Counted from the stretch's first letter, positions 42,961 to 54,809 are shown. The stretch is DNA of 64,000 nucleotides from CAIXSE01 sp963709845 (GCA_963709845.1 CAVPXV010000006.1:744001-808000); one strand, 5' to 3'. The notes: a model not told the origin generated them from the letters alone. Numbers and translations: made by a program.

Positions 42961-44082
42961 TCAAGCCGCGGGCCCGGCGCCGCGATAGCGGCGCACCACT
43001 CGCGGCGCCACATCGCAGACGATCTCATAGTTGATCGTCCCGAGCAGTCGGGCGACCTCTTCGCACAGGATGCGCGGCGCGTCCGGCGTATCGCCGGAGG
43101 CCCCGAAGAACACGACCTGGTCACCGGCGCTGCCCCAGTCGTCCGGCAGGCGCACGGTGAGCTGATCCATGCTCACCGTCCCGGTGATCCGGCAGCGGCG
43201 GCCGCCGACCAGCACGTCGCCCTGATTGGTGAGCCGGCGGCAGACGCCGTCGGCGTAGCCGATCGGCACGATGCCGATGCGCGCCGGCCGGTCGGCGACG
43301 AAGCGCCGCCCATAGCCCACCGACTCGCCGGGTTGCACCATCCGCAGGCCCGAGATGTACGAGCTGAGCTTCATCGCGGGGCGCAGGCCGTCCTTGAACG
43401 GGTCGTCGTTGGCGGGCGCCAGGCCGTACATCGCGATGCCGGTGCGGACCATGTCGAAGTGGGCGCGCGGCCCGCGCAAGGTCGCCGCGCTGTTCGCCGT
43501 GTGGCAGACGAGGCTCGGATAGGCCGCCTTGAGCTCGGTGGCCAGCGCGCTGAAGCGCTCCAGCTGGAACTCGAAGAAGCTCGTGTCGGCCTCCTCGGCG
43601 GTCGCGAAGTGGCTCATGAGCCCCCGCAGCAGGCCGGCCTTGTCGGCCGCGGCGCAGAGCACGCGCGCCTCGTCCTCCCTGACCCCCAGCCGACCCATCC
43701 CCGAGTTGAACTTGATGTGCACGGGAGTGCCGAGGCGACGCGCCTCGGCGAGGAAGGACGCCGACCAGGCGACGACCTCGGCGCCAGCGCCGGCGGCGTG
43801 CTTCAAGTCGGCGCCGGTCATAGGCCCGAATACCACGATCGGCGCCGTGAGACCGGCGGCGCGAAGCTCTTCGGCCTCCGCGGCGCAGGCCACGCCCAGC
43901 CACGTGGACCCCGCCTCGAGCGCGGCGCGCGCTACGGGCGCGGCGCCGTGCCCGTAGCCGTTCGCCTTGACCACGGCGCAGTGCGCGGCGCCGCGCGGCA
44001 GGTCACGCATCAGACGGCGCACGTTGTGGCGCACGGCGTCGAGGTCGACCTCGGCCAGTGCCCGTTCGCGGCCCTCGAGCAT
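42961..44082 (-). CDS. alr: Alanine racemase
   Basis: The PLP enzyme supplies D-alanine for peptidoglycan. The 373-residue product has A-V-V-K-A-N-G-Y-G-H-G with the PLP lysine Lys39 and the second-domain catalytic Tyr region (G-I-A-M-Y-G-L). It also has the A-H-F-D-M-V-R-T-G segment and the D-Q-L-T-V-R-L-P C-terminal motif. Gene order alr-cca and alr near nnr/acpS is seen in other actinobacteria. Confidence 0.95.
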   Translation of the reverse strand: MLEGRERALAEVDLDAVRHNVRRLMRDLPRGAAHCAVVKANGYGHGAAPVARAALEAGSTWLGVACAAEAEELRAAGLTAPIVVFGPMTGADLKHAAGAGAEVVAWSASFLAEARRLGTPVHIKFNSGMGRLGVREDEARVLCAAADKAGLLRGLMSHFATAEEADTSFFEFQLERFSALATELKAAYPSLVCHTANSAATLRGPRAHFDMVRTGIAMYGLAPANDDPFKDGLRPAMKLSSYISGLRMVQPGESVGYGRRFVADRPARIGIVPIGYADGVCRRLTNQGDVLVGGRRCRITGTVSMDQLTVRLPDDWGSAGDQVVFFGASGDTPDAPRILCEEVARLLGTINYEIVCDVAPRVVRRYRGAGPAA

Positions 44083-44083
44083 C

Positions 44084-44569
44084 TCAGAGACCGATGAGCT
44101 GGATGATGTCGTGGCGCGTGACGAGCCCGAGCACCCGGTCCTCCTCGTCCACCACGGGCACGCGGTCGAAGTGGTGGCGGCTCATCAGCGTGGCGGCCAG
44201 CCGGGCCGGCTCGTCCGGACCGATCGCCTTCACCTTCTCGCGCCGCGTCATCAGCTGCTCCACGGTGGCCGCCGCGGCCTTCTCGAGCTGCGCCTTGAAC
44301 TTCTTCTGGCTGCCGAGGTAGATGATGCTGTCGAACAGCTCGAAGTAGTGCGGGAACTGCAGATCGGCGTCGAGCGCCATGAGGTCGCCCTCGGTGACGA
44401 TGCCGACGAGCTTGCCGTCCTTGGCCACCGGCACGCCGCCGACGCGCCGGTCGCGGAAGAGCGCGGCGAGGTCCTTCACCGACATCTGCGGATCGGCCGT
44501 GATGACCGGCGTCGTCATGATGTCGCGGGCGAGTGGCTCGCTCTCGGCGGGCTGATCAGTCGTGGCCAT
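44084..44569 (-). CDS. Tandem CBS-domain protein
   Basis: The 161-residue protein consists of two CBS motifs, the first ending V-G-I-V-T-E-G-D-L-M and the second V-L-G-L-V-T-R-H-D-I. They are separated by an insert of about 40 residues (F-E-L-F-D-S-I-I-Y-L-G). Such proteins sense adenine nucleotides or other ligands. The insert resembles that of stand-alone CBS proteins found next to NAD(P)HX-repair genes; here nnr overlaps its start by 14 bases. Confidence 0.88.
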   Translation of the reverse strand: MATTDQPAESEPLARDIMTTPVITADPQMSVKDLAALFRDRRVGGVPVAKDGKLVGIVTEGDLMALDADLQFPHYFELFDSIIYLGSQKKFKAQLEKAAAATVEQLMTRREKVKAIGPDEPARLAATLMSRHHFDRVPVVDEEDRVLGLVTRHDIIQLIGL

Positions 44570-46133
44570 GCGTCTCCTCCTGTGGACCGGTCTTGAGCCG
44601 CTCCACGGCGGCCGGCAGGAACTGGAACAGGTCGCTCGCCACCATGCCTTCGGTACCCACCGCGTGCTCGGCGGCGAGGTCGGCGGCCAGGCCGTGCAGG
44701 AAGCCGCCGAGACAGGCCGCCTCCGTCGCCGCCAGGCCCTTGGCGAGCTGGGCGGCGATGGCGCCGCTGAGGACGTCGCCGGTGCCCGGCGTGGCCAGGC
44801 CCGGGTTGCCGGTGGGGATCACGTAGCAGCGGCCGGACGGGTCGGCGACGATGCTCCCCTCGCCCTTGAGCAGCACCGTCGCGCCGCTGCGCTGCGCCGC
44901 GGAGCGCACGCACTCGAGGCGCCGGGCCGCCACGTCCTCGGCCGGGAGGCCGAGCAGGCGGCCCAGCTCGCCCTCGTGGGGCGTGAGCACGGTCGGCAGG
45001 GAACGCCCGGCGAGGAGCTCCGGCCGGTCGCCGAGCGCGTACAGGCCGTCGGCGTCGAGCAGGAGCGGGCGGTCGACGCCGAGCAGCTCGCGCACCAGCT
45101 GCTGCGCCTCGTCGGCGCGCCCCAGTCCGGGGCCGACGGTGACGGCCTTCAGGCGCGCCGCCTCTTCGAGCAGCGCGGCGCGCGCGGCCGTCGCGAACCG
45201 GCCGTCGTGGCCCGGCACCTCGACGCTGATGACCTCCGGATACGGCTTGGGGCTCTCGGCCCCGTCCGGGGCGGCGACGTGCACGAGCCCGGCGCCGGAG
45301 CGCAGCGCCGCCATCGCCGCCATATGGGCGGCGCCGCCCATGCCGCGCGAGCCGCCGACGACGAGCAGCGTGCCGACCGACCGCTTGTGGTCGAGGGCGC
45401 CCTTGGGCACGACCAGCTCGCCCATCGCCTCCTCGCCCAGCAGCCACACGTCCGTGTCGTGGTCGCACAGCGCGGGGATGCCGATGGGCACCACGACGAC
45501 CCCGCCGGAATGTGCACCGCCGGGGGTGACGAAGTGGCCGACCTTGGCGGCGTGCAGCGCCACGGTGAGGTCGGCCGTCACCGCCGGTCCCGCCACGGCG
45601 CCGGTGCTCGCGCCGACGCCGCTGGCGATGTCGACGGCCACCACGGCGCCGGGCGCCTCGTTGATGAGGCCGATCGCCTCGGCCGCGGCGCCCTTGGCCG
45701 CGCCGGTGAACCCCGTGCCGAAGATGGCGTCGACCACCACGTCGGCCATCTCCGTGAGCATCACGACCTCTTCGGCCACGGCGGCGCCGCTGAACATCTC
45801 GCGCACGTCCACGCCCAGGTGCGCGAGGATGTCGAGGTTGAGCTTGGCGTCGCCGCCGTACTCGGACGCCGGCGCCAGCGTGAACACGGTCACGTCCACG
45901 CCGGCGTCGAACAGCTCGCGCGCCACGACGAAGCCGTCGCCGCCGTTGTTGCCCTTGCCGGCGAACACGACGGCCTCCTCCGGCGCGTAGCGCTCGAGGA
46001 TCTCGCCGGCGACGCCCACTCCGGCGCGCTCCATCAGGTGGCCGCCGGGGATCCCGATGCCGCGGATGGCGATCTCATCGATGGTCCGCATCACGTCGGC
46101 GGTGTACAGGGCGAGCAGCAGGGACTCATCCAT
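44556..46133 (-). CDS. nnr: Bifunctional NAD(P)H-hydrate epimerase/dehydratase
   Basis: The 525-residue fusion repairs hydrated NAD(P)H. The N-terminal half is the epimerase (YjeF-N: F-A-G-K-G-N-N-G-G-D-G-F-V-V-A near residue 58). The C-terminal half is the ADP/ATP-dependent dehydratase (L-T-P-H-E-G-E-L-G-R-L-L and N-P-G-L-A-T-P-G-T-G-D-V-L-S-G). Both active-site regions look complete. It overlaps acpS upstream by eight bases and the CBS gene downstream. Confidence 0.94.
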   Translation of the reverse strand: MDESLLLALYTADVMRTIDEIAIRGIGIPGGHLMERAGVGVAGEILERYAPEEAVVFAGKGNNGGDGFVVARELFDAGVDVTVFTLAPASEYGGDAKLNLDILAHLGVDVREMFSGAAVAEEVVMLTEMADVVVDAIFGTGFTGAAKGAAAEAIGLINEAPGAVVAVDIASGVGASTGAVAGPAVTADLTVALHAAKVGHFVTPGGAHSGGVVVVPIGIPALCDHDTDVWLLGEEAMGELVVPKGALDHKRSVGTLLVVGGSRGMGGAAHMAAMAALRSGAGLVHVAAPDGAESPKPYPEVISVEVPGHDGRFATAARAALLEEAARLKAVTVGPGLGRADEAQQLVRELLGVDRPLLLDADGLYALGDRPELLAGRSLPTVLTPHEGELGRLLGLPAEDVAARRLECVRSAAQRSGATVLLKGEGSIVADPSGRCYVIPTGNPGLATPGTGDVLSGAIAAQLAKGLAATEAACLGGFLHGLAADLAAEHAVGTEGMVASDLFQFLPAAVERLKTGPQEETHGHD

Positions 46134-46539
46134 GCGCTTCCTCCTTGAGGGCGGCGGCCACGGCGTAGGCCAGGCCGCCGGTGTGGCTCAGCGAGACTTC
46201 GACGCGCGTCACGCCGAGGCGGCGGGCGATCGACGCGACCTCGCCGTGCAGCGCGATCACGGGCTTCCCCCCCGAAAGTACCTCGATGTCGCGCCACACG
46301 AACCCGATGATGCCGATCCCGAGCGCCTTGCCCACGGCCTCCTTGGCCGCGAAGCGCGCCGCGTAGTGCGAGAAACGGTCGGAGAAACGGTCGCAGTAGG
46401 TGCGCTCCTGCGCGCTGAACAGGCGCCCGTAGGCACTGGGCAGGTGCTCGAGGAGCCGCCGTATGCGCGCCGCCTCGATGACGTCGATGCCGAGCCCGAA
46501 CAGCAGACCGGCGGCCGGGATGTCGGGGAAGCCGCTCAC
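46126..46539 (-). CDS. acpS: Holo-[acyl-carrier-protein] synthase
   Basis: AcpS attaches phosphopantetheine to acyl carrier protein. The 137-residue product has L-F-G-L-G-I-D-V-I-E-A near residue 17 with the Mg-binding Asp, and the R-F-A-A-K-E-A-V-G-K-A-L-G motif with the second ligand. The end, L-S-H-T-G-G-L-A-Y-A-V-A, is typical. GTG start at 46539. It lies between glmS and nnr. Confidence 0.95.
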   Translation of the reverse strand: MSGFPDIPAAGLLFGLGIDVIEAARIRRLLEHLPSAYGRLFSAQERTYCDRFSDRFSHYAARFAAKEAVGKALGIGIIGFVWRDIEVLSGGKPVIALHGEVASIARRLGVTRVEVSLSHTGGLAYAVAAALKEEAHG

Positions 46540-46588
46540 TGACGCCTCGCGTCGCGGCCGCTCGGCGCCGATGACCCGCCTTCGGTAG

Positions 46589-48415
<1,827 letters not shown>

Positions 48416-48748
48416 GCGTGCTCCCTTCTCGAGGCAGGACGCAGAGGGCGGGAGCGGACGGCACCTGCGAGCCGCGTTGTTCCACCGTCACCGGTGGGTT
48501 TTGGCGACTCGCTGTCGACCGTGCCGGGCCGGGAGGCATCCGCCGAGTCTTTCGATGAACCTCCACCTCGTCACCCGCGCGCGACCCCTCTCGGGGCGGC
48601 AGCGCGCGGGCCAGGCGCTCGGGTCGTGGACGGGTGTCCGCATCGCCGGTCTGCTATGTCGCGCTCATTCTACCGCCAGCGGCGGCTTACCCGAACCCGG
48701 GCGCCGCGGCGCGCACCTCGCCGCCTGCGCCCCCTTGCCGGCGGCGCC
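48416..48748. other. Intergenic region upstream of glmS
   Basis: No gene is seen in these 333 bases. A short hairpin CCACCG-TCAC-CGGTGG lies at 48482-48497. No glmS ribozyme or recognisable riboswitch was noticed, though a structural search was not possible. The right end abuts the stop of the PhlG-like gene. Confidence 0.4.
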
Positions 48749-49432
48749 TCACCACGCGACCGGCGCCGGCTGGTCGTCGCGCCGATCGGCCATGGCCACC
48801 GCGGGCAGGAAGCGCATCAGGTAGAACCACTCCTGGTATGAGTGCTTCATGAGATTGAGGCCCATCTGCATCGGCATCTCCTGCTCGAGCTCCTCCGGCG
48901 ACAGCGGCAGACCGTGGCCGAGCCAGAAGTTGCTGCGCAGCACCATGCCGAACGGCGTGTCGCGACCGAGGTGCACGAGCTTGCCGCCGAGGGGGCGGCC
49001 GCGCGCGTCGCGCGGCGGCTCCGCGCCGAGGCCGATGTCGGCCAGCACCGCGGCCGAGATGTCGCCGCGCGCCTTGGCGGCCGCGAAGTCCTCGCCGAAG
49101 GTCTCGACCGGGTCGTAGAAGCGGATCTTGAGGCTGTGGACCTCGTCGTCGGCCAGCCTCTCGTCGGCAACGTGTGTCGAGCCGATGCCGGAGCCGTCCT
49201 CGGGGAGGTCGAGCCACTCGGACCCGACGTGATCGACGGGATGCCACCAGGCGTACTCGCGCGCGCCGGGACCCGAGCCGAACCACCACTGGAACATCTC
49301 GCCCGTGCAGCCCAGCATGTAGGTGCGCACCGCCACGTGCAGCTGGCCGCTGGCGAGGCGCTCGACGCCCATCTCGAGCGGCAGCGGGTCGGGTGACAGC
49401 AACCGTTTCGCTTCGCTGAATTCCATGCTCAC
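48749..49432 (-). CDS. DAPG hydrolase (PhlG)-family protein
   Basis: The 227-residue protein resembles the PhlG family, zinc-dependent hydrolases that cleave the C-C bond between an acetyl group and a phloroglucinol ring. Seen here are a Trp-rich W-W-F-G-S-G and the metal-binding-like Y-A-W-W-H-P-x-D-H near residues 61-69. A late histidine-containing M-K-H-S-Y-Q-E-W-F-Y, with further His/Glu, lies in the last 30 residues. Substrates of most family members are unknown. Its placement before an isochorismatase-like hydrolase and two CocE-type hydrolases suggests breakdown of an acylated aromatic or polyketide-like compound. Confidence 0.7.
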   Translation of the reverse strand: MSMEFSEAKRLLSPDPLPLEMGVERLASGQLHVAVRTYMLGCTGEMFQWWFGSGPGAREYAWWHPVDHVGSEWLDLPEDGSGIGSTHVADERLADDEVHSLKIRFYDPVETFGEDFAAAKARGDISAAVLADIGLGAEPPRDARGRPLGGKLVHLGRDTPFGMVLRSNFWLGHGLPLSPEELEQEMPMQMGLNLMKHSYQEWFYLMRFLPAVAMADRRDDQPAPVAW

Positions 49433-49457
49433 TCCGTTCGTTCGACCTGTGCGTCCA

Positions 49458-50156
49458 TCACGCCTCCCCGACCGTGGCCAGAACCTCGGCGATGGTGGTC
49501 ACCCATCCGAAGAGGTTCTCGACGTTCCAGATCGCGCCCTCGACGGCGACCGGAGGGCACTGCGAGAAGCACGCGTCCTCCACGAGTATCGGCCAGTAGT
49601 CGAGGAAGAAGCCGTCCATGAGCGTCGCGGCGACGCAGATGTTGGTGGCCCCGCCGATGAACAGCAGGTACTTCGCCCCGATCGTCTTGAGGACGTGGTC
49701 GAGGCCCGTGCCGGCGAACCCGCTGTAGCGCTGCTTGCGGACGACGGGTTCGCCGGCCATCGGAGTCAGCTCGTCAACGACCTGTTCGTCCCACGTGCCC
49801 TCGGTGATGTACCTGCCCCAGGTCTCCGGGCGCCGGCGCATGAGGACCATGCCGGTCTCCTTGTGCCAGTTGGGGGAGTCCGGGCCGCCGGCGTTGGACA
49901 TGTCCGCGTTGTAGCTCATCTTCACGTAGACGACGCGGACGCCGGCCCGGCGGACTCCGTCGAGCAGGCGCCTGCTCGGCGCGATCACCGCTTGGGCGCC
50001 TTCGATCGGCCAGCCCGCGTCGTCGAACATGCCGCCCGGGGACATGAAGGCGTTCTGCATGTCGACGACGACGAGCGCCGTCCTGGCGAGGTCGAGGCGC
50101 ACCGGCTCCGGTCGCGCCGGGAGCGCCGCCTCGCGCGCCCTGTGCTCCGCCTGCAT
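49458..50156 (-). CDS. Isochorismatase-family cysteine hydrolase
   Basis: The 232-residue hydrolase has the three catalytic positions of the family: Asp in A-L-V-V-V-D-M-Q-N-A-F near residue 32, Lys in V-R-K-Q-R-Y-S-G-F, and Cys in G-G-A-T-N-I-C-V-A-A-T. The pattern is closest to carbamoyl/ureido-acrylate or N-carbamoyl amidohydrolases (RutB-like) rather than true isochorismatase. The ATG at 50156 has GAGAGG upstream; GTG 50162 is an alternative start. It follows the CocE-type gene by 16 bases in the same operon. Confidence 0.85.
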   Translation of the reverse strand: MQAEHRAREAALPARPEPVRLDLARTALVVVDMQNAFMSPGGMFDDAGWPIEGAQAVIAPSRRLLDGVRRAGVRVVYVKMSYNADMSNAGGPDSPNWHKETGMVLMRRRPETWGRYITEGTWDEQVVDELTPMAGEPVVRKQRYSGFAGTGLDHVLKTIGAKYLLFIGGATNICVAATLMDGFFLDYWPILVEDACFSQCPPVAVEGAIWNVENLFGWVTTIAEVLATVGEA

Positions 50157-50172
50157 CGTCACCTCTCGCGTC

Positions 50173-51918
50173 TCAGGCCGGCGGGACCACCGGCAGCACG
50201 ATGTGCGACGGGTGGTCCTTCTCGTGATAGTACGTGTCCGCGCCGACCTTCACACCGTAGTAGTGGCCGCCGAAGTCCACGGCCGGCGAGTCGCCGCAGG
50301 CCACGTCCACGCGGATGCGATGTCCCTTCTGGAAGAGGTTGCAGGTCGGCCACACCTCGATCTCGAACCTCTGTACCGCTCCGGGCTCGATGTGCCGCGG
50401 GTCGTCGTGCCGGTAGTAGGGGCGGTACGGCTTGCTCAGAGCCTCGTCCCTGGTGGCCGCGTGCGAGGCCTTGAGCCAGCCGCGCGTGAGGATGTAGCCG
50501 CGCGGCGGAAGGCCAGACACCTGCTCGGAGTCGGGCAGCTGGTCCACCAGCCGGCAGAAGAAGTCGGTGTTGGTCTGGTCGCTGGAGGCATAGAGGACGA
50601 GGACGATGTTGCCCGAGACCTCGAGGTCCTCCTCGAGCGGCTCGCTCACGAACGTGGGGATCCGTCGCGTGAAGTGCACGACTCCGTCCTCGATAGGCGC
50701 GGTGCCGCCGCCGGAGAAGTGCGTCCAGTCCTCGTCGGGATATGAGTAGGTGAACGAACCGTCCGTGTCGACAGGCGCCTCCCACGACAGTCGCCCGTCG
50801 TTGAGCGACTCGTGGATCGACGTGCTCGGCCCGGGACGGAAGTAGAGCTTTCGATACTCGGTGCGCGGGATCGGCCAGTCGTCCTCGAGGCGGTACTCGT
50901 CGGCGCCGCGCACGTAGATCGACACCGGCGGCTCGTCCATGAAGCCGGTGTCGTTGTCCTTGAGCCAGTGGTCGTACCAGCGCAGCATCAGCAGGCGCAT
51001 CTCCGGCGAGTTGTAGATGGCCATCTCGTCGCCGTCCATGACGCCGTGGATGAGCATCATCTTCTTCGGCGTCCTCACCTCTTCGTAGCCGCGCACGACG
51101 CCGCGCAGATGCAGCCCCACCTTGTGCAGAGCTCCGACGGTGAACACCGGCACCTCGATCTTCGAGAAATCGGGACTGCGCAGCTTCCAGAAGTCGTCGC
51201 ACGTAGGGTGGTTGATGACGTTCCAGACCAGGTCCCAGCGCCCCATGTCGGGGTTCTCCGGCGCGGTGCCGAACCGCGCGGGGATGCCGAGCCGGTAGTG
51301 GCCGCGGATCTCCCACATGTGCCACGCCGTGGGGAAGCCCACAGCCATCATGCCGCCGTGCCAGGCGACGTCGCGGTACATGTCGGCGCCGGCGTCCCAG
51401 GGCAGGATGCAAGCGAGGTGCGGCGGCTGCTGGCAGGCCGCGAACCACTGCACCCAGGCGAGCAGCGACTCGCCCAGCATGCCGACCTTCCCCGTGCACC
51501 AGCCCTGGACCGCGATCCACTCGATCATGTCGTACAGGTCGGTCTGCTCGGCCTGGCTCCAGAAGGCCCACTCCCCCTCTCCGGAATGGCCGGTGCCGCG
51601 CGAGTCGGTGTGCACGAACACGTACCCGCGCGAGACGAAGTACTCGATGTCGTTCACCTCGACGCAGTGGAAGATGGGCAGGGTCGGGACGATGCCGGCC
51701 ATGTCCTTCTGGTAGGAATCGGCGGCGTGGAGGGCCGGGAACGTTCCCGGGGCGTCGGGCCGGTAGATGTTGGCGGCGATCATGACCCCGTCGCGCATCG
51801 GGATCATGACGTCCTTCTCTACCACCATGCGGTACTGCGGCTGGCTGAGCCTGTCTGCCGGAAAGCCCGGCGGGAGCATCGTGCGCATGATCTCGGGGTC
51901 CAGAGCCTTGCTGTACAT
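50173..51918 (-). CDS. CocE/NonD-family acyl hydrolase (X-Pro dipeptidyl-peptidase fold), copy 1
   Basis: The 581-residue protein has the alpha/beta-hydrolase core of CocE-type esterases. It shows D-S-R-G-T-G-H-S-G-E-G, the nucleophile elbow G-E-S-L-L-A-W near residue 150, an Asp/His pair further on, and the C-terminal jelly-roll with H-R-I-R-V-D-V-A near residue 545. Known members cleave cocaine esters, cephalosporin esters or X-Pro peptides. The ATG at 51918 is preceded by AAGGAG and fits the paralogue start (M-Y-S-K-A-L-D-P-E-I-M). It is intact, in contrast to its tandem copy. Confidence 0.88.
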   Translation of the reverse strand: MYSKALDPEIMRTMLPPGFPADRLSQPQYRMVVEKDVMIPMRDGVMIAANIYRPDAPGTFPALHAADSYQKDMAGIVPTLPIFHCVEVNDIEYFVSRGYVFVHTDSRGTGHSGEGEWAFWSQAEQTDLYDMIEWIAVQGWCTGKVGMLGESLLAWVQWFAACQQPPHLACILPWDAGADMYRDVAWHGGMMAVGFPTAWHMWEIRGHYRLGIPARFGTAPENPDMGRWDLVWNVINHPTCDDFWKLRSPDFSKIEVPVFTVGALHKVGLHLRGVVRGYEEVRTPKKMMLIHGVMDGDEMAIYNSPEMRLLMLRWYDHWLKDNDTGFMDEPPVSIYVRGADEYRLEDDWPIPRTEYRKLYFRPGPSTSIHESLNDGRLSWEAPVDTDGSFTYSYPDEDWTHFSGGGTAPIEDGVVHFTRRIPTFVSEPLEEDLEVSGNIVLVLYASSDQTNTDFFCRLVDQLPDSEQVSGLPPRGYILTRGWLKASHAATRDEALSKPYRPYYRHDDPRHIEPGAVQRFEIEVWPTCNLFQKGHRIRVDVACGDSPAVDFGGHYYGVKVGADTYYHEKDHPSHIVLPVVPPA

Positions 51919-51958
51919 CGTTCGCTCCTTCCGCGTCACCCGCCGGGCCGGCGGTCGG

Positions 51959-53685
51959 TCAAGCCGAGGGGATCACGGGCACCACGAGATGCGAGGGGTG
52001 GTCCTTCTCGTGGTAGATCGTGTCGCTGCCCATCTTGAGCCCGTAGTAGTGGCCGCCGAAATCGAAGGCGTTCGAGTCGTAGCAGGCCAGGTCGATGCGC
52101 ACGCGATGCCCCTTGCGGAAGCAGCAGGACGTGGCCCAGACCTCGATCTCGAACCTGTAGACCTCGCCGGGCTCGATGGGCCGCGGCTCGTCGTGCCGGT
52201 AGTAGGGGCGGTAGGGCTGGCTCAGCGCCTCGTCCTTGGTGGCCGCGTGCGAGGCCTTGAGCCAGCCGCGCGTGAGCATCAGGCCGCGCGGCGGCATCCC
52301 CGGCGCCTGGGCCTCGTCGGGGAACTGGTCGGTCAGGCGCACGAAGAAGTCGGTGTCGGTCTGGTCCGACGAGGCGTGGAGCACGAGGACGATGTTGCCG
52401 ATGACCTCGAGGTCTTCCTCCAGCGGCGCGCGTCGTGAAGGTGAGGATCTTCCTGCACGGGGTTGGGCACCCCGTCCTCCATGACCGCCGTGCCCATGCC
52501 CGAGAAGTGCGACCAGTCCGGGTCTGGGTAGGCGTAGGTGGACGAGCTCGCCGCGACGGTGGGCGGCTCCCAGAGAGCCCGCCGTCGTTGAGCGACTCGA
52601 CGGCGCCGCTCGGCCCGGCGGTGAGGTACAGCTTGCGGTACTCCGTCTGCGGCAGCGGCCAGGCCTTCTCCGGCCGGTACTCGCTCCTTGCCGCGCACGA
52701 ACACGGTCACCGGGTCCTCTTCCATGAAGCCGGTGTCGTTGCCCTTGAGCCAGTGGTCGTACCAGCGCAGCAGCAGGAGCCGCATCTCCCGAGTTGAAGA
52801 TGGCCATCTCGTCGCCCTCGAAGTCCCCGTGGCACAGGAGCAGCTTCTTGGGCGTCGTGAGCTCCTCGTAGCCGCGCACGTTGCCGCGCAGGTGGATGCC
52901 CACCTTGTGCAGGATGCCGATGCTGAACACCGGGCAGCGGATGCTGCGAGAAGTCGGGGTCGCGGACCTTCCAGAAATCGTCGCAGGTCGGGTGATGGAT
53001 GACGTTCCAGGGCAGGTCCCAGACGCCCGGCCTGGGTCCGCGGCCGGGACGGCCCAGGCGGTAGTTGGCGCGGATCTCCGCACATGTCCACGCCGTGGGG
53101 AAGCCGACGGCCATGATGCCGCCGTGGAAGGCCACGTCGCGGTACATGTCGGCGCCGCCGTCGAAGGGCGCGATGCACGCCAGGTGCGGCGGCTGGGTGG
53201 CCGCGGTGAACCACTGCACCCAGGCCAGGTACGACTCGCCGATCATGCCGACCTTGCCGGTCGCACCAGGGCTGCGCGGCGATCCACTCCACCATGTCGT
53301 AGAAGTCGTTCTGCTCCTCCTGGCTGAAGAAGCGGAACTCGCCCTCCACCGACTTGCCGGTGCCGCGGATGTCCTGGTGCACGTACGCATAGCCGCGCGA
53401 GACGAACCACTCGATGTCGTTGGTCTCGCGGAAGTGGAAGGCCGGCCACTGCGGCAGGTAGGCAAGGTCCTTCTGGTAGGCGCTGGTCGCGTAGAGCGAC
53501 GGGGAACGTGCCCGGGGCGTCCGGCCGGAAGACGTCGCACGGCCACCCTGGTCCCGTCGCGCATGGTGACGAAGACGTCCTTCTCCACCACCATCTTGTA
53601 CTGCGGCTGGCTCAGCTTGTCGGCCGGGAAGCCCTCTGGGCAGCAGCGTCGCCATGATCTCGGGTTTGAGGATCTTGGTGAACAC
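51959..53685 (-). CDS. CocE/NonD-family acyl hydrolase, copy 2 (about ten frameshifts)
   Basis: Pieces in three frames line up end to end with copy 1. They are M-F-T-K-I-L-K-P-E-I-M at the GTG 53685, V-E-K-D-V-F-V-T-M-R-D-G-T, D-I-R-G-T-G-K-S-V-E-G, the elbow G-E-S-Y-L-A-W-V-Q-W, and R-W-Y-D-H-W-L-K-G-N-D-T-G-F. The uninterrupted C-terminus ends at 51959. Breaks fall near 53636, 53540, 53505, 53262, 53085, 52945, 52790, 52690, 52575 and 52432. Between the breaks the sequence is well conserved, so sequencing indels are likelier than decay. It is a tandem paralogue 40 bp upstream of copy 1. Confidence 0.8.
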
Positions 53686-53756
53686 GGGACCTTCCTCTCT
53701 CCGTCCGCGACCTTTCCGGCATCGCCACCGTCGCCGGCAGCCGTTCCGGTCGCGGT

Positions 53757-54809
53757 TCAGTAGCGTCCGAACTCGCGAGCCGCCTTCACCATCTGGAAGA
53801 CGTTGACCGGCGGCGCCAGCGGCGGCACGTCACACCCGGCCATCAGCACGTAGCCCGCCCCGTGATGCTTGGCGGTCTCGATGCACTCCCTCGCTTGCTC
53901 CAGTACTTCCTCGGGACGTCCCTCCTGGATCAGCGTGGGGTCCACGTTTCCGGCGATGATCTGGTCGGGGAACATCTCCATGGCCGTCCGCAGCGATACC
54001 TCCCGGCCGAAGCTGAGAATCGTGCGTGCCGGCACGGGCACCTGCTGCCAGTACTGGAGGTTCCTGTTCTGCTCCCCGCAGATGTGGATGAACATGGACG
54101 AGATGCCGAGATCGATGACGCGCCGGTTGATCTGCTGATAGTAGGGGAGCACGAACGTCTCGAACTGCGCCGGCGAGATGAGCTTGTTCGACTCGGTCGC
54201 GGCGCCGTGGAAGGCCGTGAGCCTGGCCGCGCCGAACTCCGCGGCGTAGTGCTCTGCCACCCTGACGACGAACTCGGACACCTTTTCGAGCACCCGGTGC
54301 ACAAGCTCGGGCCTCTTGAGCATCCACATCATCATGCGGTCTTCGCCGATGACGGATCCGGCCCACGTGAAGGGAGATCCGATCTGCAGGGTCACCGGCA
54401 TCCCGCGCTCGGCCTGTCGCCGGGCGACCCCCAGAGCGATCGGCAGGGCACCCGCCTTCGTCACGTCCTGTGGGACCTCGAGCGAGAGCGTCCTCCTCGC
54501 TCTCGACCGGATGGCGGGTGACCACCGGAGCGCCGGATACTTCTTGTACGGGAACTCGATCTCGCCGCCGAACTCCCAGCCGCCGGCCGAGGTGTACGCG
54601 TACAACGGCCCGCCGTCGTAGCCGTACATCTCCTGGCAAGGACCTGGCACCTGAAGCTCTCCGCCGGGTCGTCGAAACGCGGGCGAGTGGTTCTCCGCAC
54701 ATCAGGGCGGTGTGTCCGAAGATGACGGGATGACCGGGACTCGGTCGGGCCGCTCCCCCTTCATCAACGCGCCCATCCTCTCGGGGCTCGACATCGTCTC
54801 ATGCCACAT
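53757..54809 (-). CDS. UroD-family (MtaA/CmuA-type) zinc methyltransferase, copy 1 (frameshifted N-terminus)
   Basis: The bulk (53757-54650) is in one frame and has the uroporphyrinogen-decarboxylase fold of cobamide methyltransferases. The zinc motif His-x-Cys occurs in F-I-H-I-C-G-E-Q-N near 54080, with the distal Cys in M-A-G-C-D-V-P-P near 53832. M-Y-G-Y-D-G-G near 54620 is another shared motif. The N-terminus reads M-S-S-P-E-R-M-G-A-L-M-K-G-E-R-P-D-R-V-P-V-I-P, then frame changes near 54725 and 54670. ATG 54809 has AAGGAGG nine bases upstream. Such enzymes move methyl groups between a substrate or thiol and a corrinoid protein. Confidence 0.82.

Noticed and set aside
48416..48748. glmS ribozyme upstream of glmS
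   Set aside because: No recognisable core sequence was seen; only a short 6-bp hairpin.
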